A DNA stretch of 8,303 nt, taken from Lewinellaceae bacterium. Its GTDB lineage: Bacteria > Bacteroidota > Bacteroidia > Chitinophagales > Saprospiraceae. Each line of letters starts with the position of its first letter. Position 1 is the stretch's first letter. Positions 1-5,511 of the stretch are shown in pieces. The stretch is taken from positions 1 through 8,303 of the forward strand of contig JACJYC010000001.1 of the NCBI GenBank assembly GCA_020636325.1, given 5' to 3'. Below the pieces are notes generated by a model. It saw only the letters and a list, made by a program, of their open reading frames with translations, ran no database searches and was not told the origin of the DNA. The translations under genes and the position numbers were made by a program.

Positions 1-450
1 CTAAGTCACCTCATGGCGGATGCTCAACATCATCTGCTCGCACTGGTAGATTTCCCGCTGGGCGGCATCGGATTGATAGGTCGCCCAGGGGCATCCGTAG
101 GTCGCATAGGTGACCTGCCGGTCGCGGGCCAGAAACCAGGCCCGGGTGTAGAAATCCTGCTGCTTTGGGCGGATCTTATAACTGGCGGCGCCGAATAAGG
201 GGTCGTTACTCTGCGGGTTTCGCACGTCAAACGGCGCGGATAGCGGGGTGGCGGCGATCAATTTCTCCGCGATCCGGAACAGATCTGCTGCATTCGGGGA
301 AGGCGGCGGCGTATCTTCCGCCGGGGAGATCTTCAGCAAGCCCACCCGGGCGTCGTGGCGGGCCAGGATGAAGCGTTCGATCGGGAAAAACTGCCATTCC
401 CGGGTAGCTCTGAGGGAAAATGTGCCGAAAGAAATTTTCACCAATTCCAT
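1..450 (-). CDS. Small uncharacterised protein, last gene of NERD/LytR_C operon
   Basis: Complete 149-residue ORF, with its TAG stop at the very first bases of the window. I do not recognise a named family. There is no signal peptide, no convincing membrane segment and no cysteine metal motif; the two Cys, near residues 119 and 137, are far apart. The middle (about 46-53) is a Pro/Asp-rich loop. The C-terminal third alternates Tyr/Trp/Phe-rich strands with a final helix ending in EQMMLSIR. This strand-then-terminal-helix layout vaguely recalls PsbP/DcrB-like small domains, but that is only an impression. The ATG start lies 5 nt after the stop of the LytR_C gene, so the gene is almost certainly co-transcribed and may be translationally coupled. 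The ribosome site is weak (a GGTAG-like stretch inside the end of the upstream gene), which fits coupling. High confidence that it is a gene; function unknown. Confidence 0.8.
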   Translation of the reverse strand: MELVKISFGTFSLRATREWQFFPIERFILARHDARVGLLKISPAEDTPPPSPNAADLFRIAEKLIAATPLSAPFDVRNPQSNDPLFGAASYKIRPKQQDFYTRAWFLARDRQVTYATYGCPWATYQSDAAQREIYQCEQMMLSIRHEVT

Positions 451-455
451 GCGAT

Positions 456-1397
456 CTACCGGTAGGGCGCCAGGCTTTCGTAGTTCTTACCCAGCACGAT
501 GGTGATGTCATAATTGTTCCACTTCAGATCGCCCGGCGAAATATTGCTCGGGTCGATCCGCAATTCTTCGGCGATCGCCCGTGCCTGGTTAAAGAAGTTG
601 CCGTTCACATATATAAGGGTGTTGGTATAATTAAAATTATCGGCATTGTCGGTTTTACCGACCTTGAAAGATTTCCCCTCCAGAAAGCTTTTGAACCTGT
701 CCGCAACCTTCGGCACGCCGCAGCCGTTGAGGATCTGGATTTTGATGTTGGTGTCGGTGAGCATCAGCGGGGGCGGGGTGGTGGTGCCGGCCGGCTCATC
801 TTCCGTTGCAGCCGGGGGCAGATTCGGCGCTTCCAGATCGCTGCCGTCATCTGCATCTTCCAGTTGGGCATCCAGGCCCTGCTCGGCAATGGGCCGGGAG
901 GGCTCCTTCGTTCCGCTGCTGCTGCCGCCGCGGAAAAAGAAGGTGAGGAGCAGCAGGATGAAAATCAGGCCGACATTGGCGATCATAAATACTTTCAGAC
1001 GCTGGATCTCCTGCCCGATCGACTTATTGTAGGCCAGGAAAGCCCGCTCGAATTTCGAATCGAAGTCGCTGGCTTTTCCGCGCATGCTGGCGTTCATGTT
1101 ATCGGCAAAACTCTTGCCGAGCTGATCGAGATCCCGGCGCAACTGTTCGGCTTTCTGCTGGGTGGTCAGCAGCACCCGGCGGGTATCTTCGAAACTTTTC
1201 TGCAGTCCCGCCTGGGCGCGGGTCAATTCGGTGAAGATCGCCGACAATTTGGCGATCTCGGCCGCGGCATTCTGGGTTGCCTCCGAGGCGCCGTCGATGC
1301 TGTCCAGAGCGGTCTTGTAGCGCATCAACTGTTTTTGCAGCTCATTGAGGAGCCGGGCGGTTTCGGCAAACTGTTGTTGGGTATCGTTGTTTTCCAT
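456..1397 (-). CDS. Coiled-coil, single-span membrane protein with C-terminal LytR_C domain
   Basis: 313 residues from the ATG at 1397. Residues about 8-130 are Gln/Glu/Lys/Arg-rich with few helix breakers and look like a long coiled coil. Residues 135-156 (ending FILLLLTFFF) form one transmembrane helix. Residues 157-213 are a Pro/Asp/Glu/Thr linker. Residues 216-308 match the LytR_C domain (PF13399), with the hallmark IQILNGCG at the first strand and the IYVNGNF and ITIVLGKNY segments. LytR_C usually sits at the C terminus of cell-envelope LCP proteins, but no LCP catalytic domain is present here, so the domain probably serves binding outside the membrane. With a cytoplasmic coiled coil and an outside LytR_C, the protein could link an internal partner to the envelope; this is inference. 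A GTG at 1412 would add five residues and overlap the upstream gene. I prefer the ATG because it has a GGGAAAG stretch in front and starts 2 nt after the NERD stop, ideal for coupling. Confidence 0.88.
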   Translation of the reverse strand: MENNDTQQQFAETARLLNELQKQLMRYKTALDSIDGASEATQNAAAEIAKLSAIFTELTRAQAGLQKSFEDTRRVLLTTQQKAEQLRRDLDQLGKSFADNMNASMRGKASDFDSKFERAFLAYNKSIGQEIQRLKVFMIANVGLIFILLLLTFFFRGGSSSGTKEPSRPIAEQGLDAQLEDADDGSDLEAPNLPPAATEDEPAGTTTPPPLMLTDTNIKIQILNGCGVPKVADRFKSFLEGKSFKVGKTDNADNFNYTNTLIYVNGNFFNQARAIAEELRIDPSNISPGDLKWNNYDITIVLGKNYESLAPYR

Positions 1398-1399
1398 CG

Positions 1400-2503
1400 C
1401 TATCTTTCCCACATTCGTTGCAGGATCAGTTCATTATGTTTCATAATGTATGAGATTATTTTGTTGAGATCAACCCCCGGTTTTGCGGGTTTTGACGCTT
1501 CATCTGCATCCGGCGGTGTTTCCGTAACGGATTGCGCCGGTATTTCATCCGGAATTTCCGGGGCCTCAGCGACCGCTGTTTCGGCCGGTTTTTGCGGCGG
1601 GCGGGCGGGGCGGTCATCTTCATCATCGGTGCCGCGTTCACGATCATGATAGCGGATAATGACCCGTTCCGAACGTTCCTCCTCCGCTTCCATAGCCGGT
1701 TCCGCGACAGGGGGCGCTTCCGGCGCATCCATCTCCGCAGCCATTTCAGCGGAGATCTCCGCAGCCGTTTCGGGCGCATCCATCTCCGCAGCGGTTTCCG
1801 CGGGACGCGCCACGCGCTCCGGCACGGCTTCCGGCTGAGGATCGTCCGCCGGCTGTTGTTCCGGGGCTTCCGGCGCGGCATGCTTGCCGGAATAGCTGAA
1901 CAGCTTGCGAATCGCCGCCAACTGTGAACGATTCAATCCAAACGCATTGATAAATACCGGTTCCCGTTTACGGATAAAGATGTTTTCCACCGCCGTATCA
2001 TCCGCCAGGGGATTGCGGATAATATCCGCGGTGATGACATGATTTTCCGGAAAGGTATCCCATAGCTGGCGCAGCTTCAGCGCTTCGGCGGTGATGTTGG
2101 AAAATATCGCCAGGTGGTGGATGGCAAAATAGAGTTTTTCGCCGGAAGCACTCTCCTGGTTGATCAAAATGGGAAGTTTTTCCATCAGGATCTTGACCGT
2201 CACCGCTTTTTCGTAGGCTTCCCGTACCGGATTGCGCACGGTGCTTTCCCGGCCTTCACTGCTCAGCAGACAATCTTTCTGGTTACCGCCCTTGATTTCC
2301 TGGATCGACCAATCCTTGACCGCCAGAATCCACATCCCGTAATTGGGATGCAGGATTGCAAAATCGACCGATTGCTCGATCCGCGGCAGGATCAGATCGT
2401 GCCAGATATAAAACTGGTCGGACAGCTTCGACCACAGGAAATGATAGAGGAATTCTTTGCTCTGGTTTTCGTTGCCATGTTTGGCGGTCAGCATTATTGC
2501 CAT
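1400..2503 (-). CDS. NERD-domain protein with altered active site and low-complexity tail
   Basis: 367 residues. Residues about 12-125 match the nuclease-related NERD domain (PF08378), with the core VDFAILHPNYG followed by ILAVKDW. In the family this strand normally reads (L/I)EVK-(D/N)W and carries the PD-(D/E)XK-like Glu and Lys. Here D47 and K63 are kept but the Glu position is Ala61 (codon GCG). Residues 124-203 resemble the segment after NERD in NERD-bearing UvrD-type helicases (FAIHHLAIFSNIT, then HVITAD, then LNRSQLAAIRKLF), but no Walker A or any helicase motif follows. Residues about 207-343 are an Ala/Glu/Pro-rich acidic tail with repeats, and a short helix (344-364) ends the protein. 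First gene of the reverse operon with the LytR_C gene 2 nt downstream. A second in-frame ATG at 2494 is possible; the SD before 2503 is weak. It may bind DNA without cutting, or use a displaced acidic residue. Confidence 0.85.
   Translation of the reverse strand: MAIMLTAKHGNENQSKEFLYHFLWSKLSDQFYIWHDLILPRIEQSVDFAILHPNYGMWILAVKDWSIQEIKGGNQKDCLLSSEGRESTVRNPVREAYEKAVTVKILMEKLPILINQESASGEKLYFAIHHLAIFSNITAEALKLRQLWDTFPENHVITADIIRNPLADDTAVENIFIRKREPVFINAFGLNRSQLAAIRKLFSYSGKHAAPEAPEQQPADDPQPEAVPERVARPAETAAEMDAPETAAEISAEMAAEMDAPEAPPVAEPAMEAEEERSERVIIRYHDRERGTDDEDDRPARPPQKPAETAVAEAPEIPDEIPAQSVTETPPDADEASKPAKPGVDLNKIISYIMKHNELILQRMWER
1722..1792. repeat. In-frame direct repeat inside the NERD gene tail
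   Basis: Two exact 20-bp copies (1722-1741 and 1773-1792) lie 51 bp apart, that is 17 codons, so the repeat is in frame. Each encodes the AEMDAPE segment (around residues 239-245 and 256-262). The stretch between them is also made of AE(M/I)-like words, so the tail probably grew by slippage or unequal recombination. Its length may vary between strains. Confidence 0.75.
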
Positions 2504-2925
2504 GGTCAGCTCATCTGCATCATATTGACAATATAACCTATCTAACTATCGAATATTAATGCAATTATTGCGTAAGGCAACAAAAATCTTCTTTTTTGAT
2601 GATTTTCAGAATGTGATACAAACTGCCATTGTCACATCAGTTAATCAGCCCGTTTCCCATCGCCGGAACTTCCATGCTGCCACCAAAGGTGGGTATTTGG
2701 CCATCATGATCCGCTGGCGGTTTCAGGGAAAAACGCACCGGCGCTTCTGAAGTGATCTAATTTAAGAAATTGATTTTAAAATAAATAGCGCTTTTTTTAT
2801 CCGGCACCGGCTTTCCATCCTTCCGGTTGGCACCACAATTGTGATAAGCAACTCCAGTAACCGTAACTGCCGGCAGCGGAGGTTACCCACTAAACCACTC
2901 AACATTAATCGATAAGGAGCAAGTT
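2504..2925. promoter_or_regulatory. Divergent intergenic region with promoters and short palindromes
   Basis: A 422-bp gap between the divergent NERD operon and the two-repeat gene, so it should hold both promoters. Visible elements are an interrupted palindrome ATATTG-A-CAATAT (2522-2534) just upstream of the NERD start, a TATATT-like -10 candidate for that operon overlapping it, GCAAT-T-ATTGC (2561-2571), CCACC-AAA-GGTGG (2680-2692), an AT-rich tract with a TAAAAT-like hexamer (2758-2800), the 10-bp palindrome CACAATTGTG (2834-2843), and a cruciform-like element (GTAACC 2857-2862, CTGCCGGCAG 2867-2876, GGTTAC 2881-2886). The last two lie within 95 bp of the + gene and could be operators or 5' leader structure. 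The hexamer matches are weak and I would not fix a transcription start from them. Small ORFs here lack ribosome sites. Confidence 0.45.
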
Positions 2926-3606
2926 ATGGAAAAATGTGTCAAGTTAACCGGCCTGGAAGACCATGCCATCACCCTGGCGACGGTCAATCTGCTCACGAAA
3001 AATTACCGCCGGCATGCCGACGTGGATGCCGATTGGGGCGGCTTTGCCGGCAAGGCGGCGCTGCAGAACCTGCTGGCGCAGGATTCGGCGGTGGGTATCC
3101 GCTATTATTACGGGATCGACGTGGATGGAGTTTGCCGGTTGGTCCTGGTGGGGGTCGATGAAAACCGCAACGATCTGCTCGATGCCACCGCCCCGCTGCT
3201 GGCCCTGCGCGATCCGCACAACCGTTACGGGCAGGTGAGCGCCGCCGAAGCCGATCATACCGTCTCCCTGGCCGCAGCGGCGCAACTGACCCGGCGCTAC
3301 CGCCGCAGCGCCGGGGAAAGGGCGGTGATCGGGGGCTATTTCGGGAAGGCCGCCCTGGAGAAGCTGCTGGCGCAACCGGAGTGTATCGGCGTGCGCTATT
3401 ACTTCGGCCGGGAAGACGACGGCAAGCCGGTCATCGTGCTGCTGGGCGTCGACAGCGCCGGGCGTGACCTGCTGGACGGGGTGCTGCTGGACCTGTCGAT
3501 GCTCTGCCCCCCGTTCTGCGCGGATATCAATCTGCTTAACAGCGCCGAACGCCTGCCGTTCCCGGAGGAGGCGGAAATCGCATATAGCGGGAAACTCGCC
3601 GCGTGA
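2926..3606 (+). CDS. Two-repeat soluble protein with C-terminal CPPxC motif
   Basis: 226 residues, preceded by a clean AAGGAG 6 nt before the ATG, so the start is secure. The protein is an internal duplication: residues 13-85 and 111-183 align without gaps at an offset of 98, with about 36 of 73 positions identical. Shared blocks are YRR, GKAAL..LLAQ, G(I/V)RYY.G...DG and (V/L)L.GVD....DLL. Only the second copy ends with CPPFC (Cys194 and Cys198), a pair that could bind metal or form a disulfide; the first copy has LALRDP there. There is no signal peptide or membrane segment, so it is likely cytoplasmic. The GIRYYxG / VGVD / CPPxC pattern resembles a single-copy family of small uncharacterised proteins that I recall from Bacteroidota, often beside a multi-span membrane protein, as here. 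That recollection needs a database check. Function unknown. A 10-bp-stem hairpin follows the stop. Confidence 0.85.
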   Translation: MEKCVKLTGLEDHAITLATVNLLTKNYRRHADVDADWGGFAGKAALQNLLAQDSAVGIRYYYGIDVDGVCRLVLVGVDENRNDLLDATAPLLALRDPHNRYGQVSAAEADHTVSLAAAAQLTRRYRRSAGERAVIGGYFGKAALEKLLAQPECIGVRYYFGREDDGKPVIVLLGVDSAGRDLLDGVLLDLSMLCPPFCADINLLNSAERLPFPEEAEIAYSGKLAA

Positions 3607-3616
3607 TTCATCAAAT

Positions 3617-3644
3617 CCCGGGCAGGTTGGCGTGCCTGCCCGGG
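3617..3644 (+). terminator. Terminator-like hairpin after the two-repeat gene
   Basis: A perfect 10-bp GC-rich stem (CCCGGGCAGG pairing with CCTGCCCGGG) with an 8-nt loop starts 11 bp after the stop codon. It is followed by GGTAAAAATTG rather than a proper T-run, so it may be a weak intrinsic terminator or an mRNA 3'-end stabiliser. It separates the two-repeat gene from the membrane-protein gene 265 bp away. Confidence 0.6.
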
Positions 3645-3681
3645 GGTAAAAATTGTGAATGGGTGAATGGGGAGAACTTTT

Positions 3682-3790
3682 GCATGGGGCAAGGCGCATG
3701 GGGCATGGGGCATGGTGTATTGCAGTGCGGGTGTCGAGACATGCGATTGCACATTACGGCGCCATGCCACATGCCACATGCCACATGCAT
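3682..3790. repeat. Heptamer arrays forming an imperfect inverted repeat
   Basis: The left arm (3682-3716) is five 7-bp units, three of them GCATGGG or GCATGGT in a row. The right arm (3763-3790) is four units, CATGCCA three times and then CATGCAT. Positions 3696-3715 can pair with 3762-3781 over 20 bp with only two mismatches, enclosing about 46 nt. The region lies in the spacer before the membrane-protein gene. A reverse ORF runs through it, but its peptide only mirrors the repeat (Met-Pro-His-Ala-Pro-Cys-like words), so I treat it as non-coding. It could be a large hairpin in the leader of the next gene, or an intergenic repeat element. Confidence 0.75.
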
Positions 3791-3871
3791 TAAATTTTAC
3801 ACTGCGCTCGGTATGAGCGAAAAACAATTCCGTATTGGATATTAACCCCTTCTTCTTTAAAATGGTCTCCT

Positions 3872-4609
3872 ATGAACACAATCATCTATTTTCCGCATAT
3901 ATTCCGGGCAGTGTTTGAGAAGTTGGCCGCTTTCCTGGCGCAGGCGCCCGGCATTATTCATATCTCCTGGATATCGAGTTTCTTGCCGCTGGCCGCCGCC
4001 ACCCGGGCTGGCCGGCTGTTCACCCGCGGCAAGCAGGCCCTGCTGCTGCTGTGCCTGATCGACATGCTGTGCGAGATAACCGCGCTCGGCTATGCCTTTT
4101 TCCGGGAGCCCAACGGCTGGCTGATCCATGTGCTGACGTTGAGCGAATTCAGCCTGCTGATGCTGATCTTCTCCTACTGGGAAGCCAACCCAAACCGCCG
4201 GAAATACCTGCGTTGGAGCATCCCGGTTTTCTGGGCTGTCTGGCTGCTGATCAATCTGGCGGTGAACGAGTCGGCACCGGGGCAGCTCAACTACAGCCGC
4301 GCCATTGCCGCCATCATCCTGGCGCTGATCGCCGGATACATGCTTTACCGCCTGGCAGTCAATCCGCTAATTGTGCCGAGTCGCGATTACCGTTTCTGGG
4401 TAGCGCTGGGAGCGTTGCTTTATTTTGGGGGCAACATCTTCATATTCGCCCAGGGATTCCTGGCGAACAGCCCGGTGCAGGCTTTGGTCTGGCAGTTTCA
4501 TGTCGGGTTCAACATTCTCCGCAATCTCGCCTTCACCGCCGCCATGCTGTGCCGCTCCCCCCGGGAAGACCGGATGGAGACGGCGGCGGGGGCGGAGCGA
4601 CTGGTGTAG
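3872..4609 (+). CDS. Seven-span integral membrane protein, possible signalling partner
   Basis: 245 residues with seven hydrophobic segments, at about 28-44, 55-75, 83-103, 113-131, 143-162, 174-195 and 204-227. The short tail after the last span is soluble. No enzyme motif is obvious. Potentially important polar residues inside or next to spans are D64 and E68 in span 2, E92 in span 3 (LSEFSLLML), and H210, N214 and N218 in span 7 (HVGFNILRNLAF). Membrane proteins of this size with an Asn-rich last span occur near two-component genes in Bacteroidota, as far as I recall; I cannot name the family. It lies 265 bp after the two-repeat gene and converges on the response-regulator gene. No good Shine-Dalgarno precedes the ATG, so the start is chosen as the first ATG after an in-frame break. 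Because the nearby kinase lacks an external sensor, this protein could be its signal receiver, but nothing in the sequence proves it. Confidence 0.82.
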   Translation: MNTIIYFPHIFRAVFEKLAAFLAQAPGIIHISWISSFLPLAAATRAGRLFTRGKQALLLLCLIDMLCEITALGYAFFREPNGWLIHVLTLSEFSLLMLIFSYWEANPNRRKYLRWSIPVFWAVWLLINLAVNESAPGQLNYSRAIAAIILALIAGYMLYRLAVNPLIVPSRDYRFWVALGALLYFGGNIFIFAQGFLANSPVQALVWQFHVGFNILRNLAFTAAMLCRSPREDRMETAAGAERLV

Positions 4610-4613
4610 GAGT

Positions 4614-4728
4614 GCGGATTTCGGAATGCGGATTTCGGAATGACTGAATTTTTTTAATTCCGCAATCCGCATTCGCAACAATCCGCAACCCGCAATCCGC
4701 ATTCGCAACAATCCGCAATCCGCATTCG
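4614..4728. repeat. Heptamer-based repeat array between convergent genes
   Basis: The left part (4614-4641) is GCGGATT-TCGGAAT twice. The right part (4662-4728) is built from GCAATCC, GCATTCG and related 7-bp words. It includes a 29-bp exact direct repeat at a 30-bp period (4660-4688 and 4690-4718). The two halves are inverted relative to each other. The array ends flush against the stop codon of the response regulator. Short reverse ORFs across it only spell out the repeat. The 7-bp period matches the other array at 3682-3790, with a different word. Confidence 0.8.
4624..4674. terminator. Stem-loop serving as probable bidirectional terminator
   Basis: Positions 4624-4641 pair with 4657-4674 over 18 bp with one mismatch. 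The 15-nt loop contains a run of seven T (A on the other strand). It sits in the 119-bp gap between the convergent membrane-protein and response-regulator genes, where a shared terminator is expected. No T-run follows the stem, so termination efficiency is uncertain; it is at least a strong mRNA 3' structure. Confidence 0.55.
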
Positions 4729-5379
4729 TCAACCCAGCGTGGTCAGTTTATTGCGGATGGCGTATTTGATCAGGCCGACGAGGGTGTAGATGCCGAGCTT
4801 TTCCATCGCCTTGCGCTTGTGGGAATCGACGGTGCGGTCGCTGATGTTCAGCATCGCGGCGATTTCCTTGATCGAATGCTCTTCCGCCAGCAGTTGCAGC
4901 ACTTCCCGCTCCCGCAGGGTCAGCTTTTCCTCCGGCATCATCCTCCGGCCGCTGAGCGCATCCAGGTAATCGTCCACCACCACTCCGCTGATGTCGGCGC
5001 TGAGAAATTTCTTGCCTTCGCGAAGGGCGCGGATGGCTGCCGCCAGCTCATCGGCCATACACTCTTTCAGCAGATAACCGTCGGCGCCGGCCAGCAGCAT
5101 CTGCCGTACCACCAGCGGATCGGAATCCATGGAAAGCGCCAGTACCTTGATGCGGGGATTGCGATCCTTGATATGCCGGGTGGCATCGATTCCGTTGAGT
5201 TTGGGGATGCCGATATCCATGATCACCACATCCGGGCGGCACTCGCCGGCAAGCTGCAGGGCGGTGCGCCCGTCTGCGGCCTCGCCGACCACTTCCATCT
5301 CCGGCAGCGCTTTCAGCAAGGCATGGATTCCCTGGCGCACCAGGTGATGATCTTCGACCAGTAAGATGGTGGTTCTCAT
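4729..5379 (-). CDS. NarL/FixJ-family response regulator with LuxR-type HTH
   Basis: 216 residues, the usual length. Receiver domain 1-120 has the acidic pair E9/D10, phospho-acceptor D55 (VVIMDIGIP), S83 (LALSMD) and K105 (YLLKE), so all catalytic positions are present. A linker (121-150) leads to a LuxR-type winged HTH (GerE, about 153-208) with LTLREREVL, the recognition region EIAAMLNISDRTVDSHK and the closing MEKLGI. It is a phosphorylation-dependent DNA-binding transcription factor acting in the cytoplasm. The upstream histidine kinase on the same strand is its obvious partner, 126 bp away across a palindromic repeat array. The start is supported by AAAGG 6 nt before the ATG. The protein looks intact. 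Target genes cannot be read from the sequence; the palindromic array in front of it and the palindromes at 2522-2886 are candidates only. Confidence 0.95.
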   Translation of the reverse strand: MRTTILLVEDHHLVRQGIHALLKALPEMEVVGEAADGRTALQLAGECRPDVVIMDIGIPKLNGIDATRHIKDRNPRIKVLALSMDSDPLVVRQMLLAGADGYLLKECMADELAAAIRALREGKKFLSADISGVVVDDYLDALSGRRMMPEEKLTLREREVLQLLAEEHSIKEIAAMLNISDRTVDSHKRKAMEKLGIYTLVGLIKYAIRNKLTTLG

Positions 5380-5392
5380 AGGAAGCCTTTCA

Positions 5393-5511
5393 GTTGTAGT
5401 GATCGGTCGCGACCGATCACTACCCAGTTATCGTGATCGGTCGCGACCGATCATTACCCAGTTATCGTGATCGGCGACCACCGATCAATACCCAGTCACC
5501 GATCATCACCC
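5393..5511. repeat. Tandem array of 34-bp palindromic units between kinase and regulator
   Basis: There are three full units (5393-5426, 5427-5460 and 5461-5494) and a half unit (5495-5511). Unit 1 holds a perfect 28-bp palindrome (5396-5423) centred on GGTCGCGACC. Unit 2 holds a perfect 20-bp palindrome (5434-5453). Unit 3 has diverged in the centre but keeps a 7-bp stem (TGATCGG with CCGATCA) and a 6-nt loop. Each unit ends in TACCCA. The half unit overlaps the kinase 3' end and supplies its TGA stop. In the kinase-regulator mRNA the units would form consecutive hairpins just ahead of the regulator's ribosome site. It could be a dispersed palindromic element, a protein-binding array, or an mRNA processing or stability region. 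Confidence 0.85.

Noticed and set aside
420..1649. Long + strand ORF (409 codons)
   Set aside because: It is entirely antisense to the LytR_C and NERD genes, which have recognisable domains and tight operon spacing. It has no ribosome site or domain and is a by-product of GC-rich codons.
1456..1881. Arg-rich reverse ORF (141 codons) in another frame of the NERD tail
   Set aside because: The Arg/Pro/Lys-rich peptide is a frame shadow of the GC-rich repetitive tail.
2559..2750. Small + ORF in the divergent spacer
   Set aside because: No ribosome site, a non-standard start, no recognisable sequence character, and it lies where promoters are expected.
2944..3699. Reverse ORF (251 codons) opposite the two-repeat gene
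   Set aside because: It has no ribosome site and its reading is explained by the antisense of a protein with clear internal duplication and a strong SD; it also runs through the terminator-like hairpin.
3399..3827. Reverse ORF (142 codons) across the heptamer region
   Set aside because: The peptide simply spells the repeat and then the antisense of the two-repeat gene; no protein character.
5393..5511. Possible CRISPR array (34-bp tandem units)
   Set aside because: The units are directly adjacent with no unique spacers, each is itself a near-perfect palindrome, and no cas gene is present.
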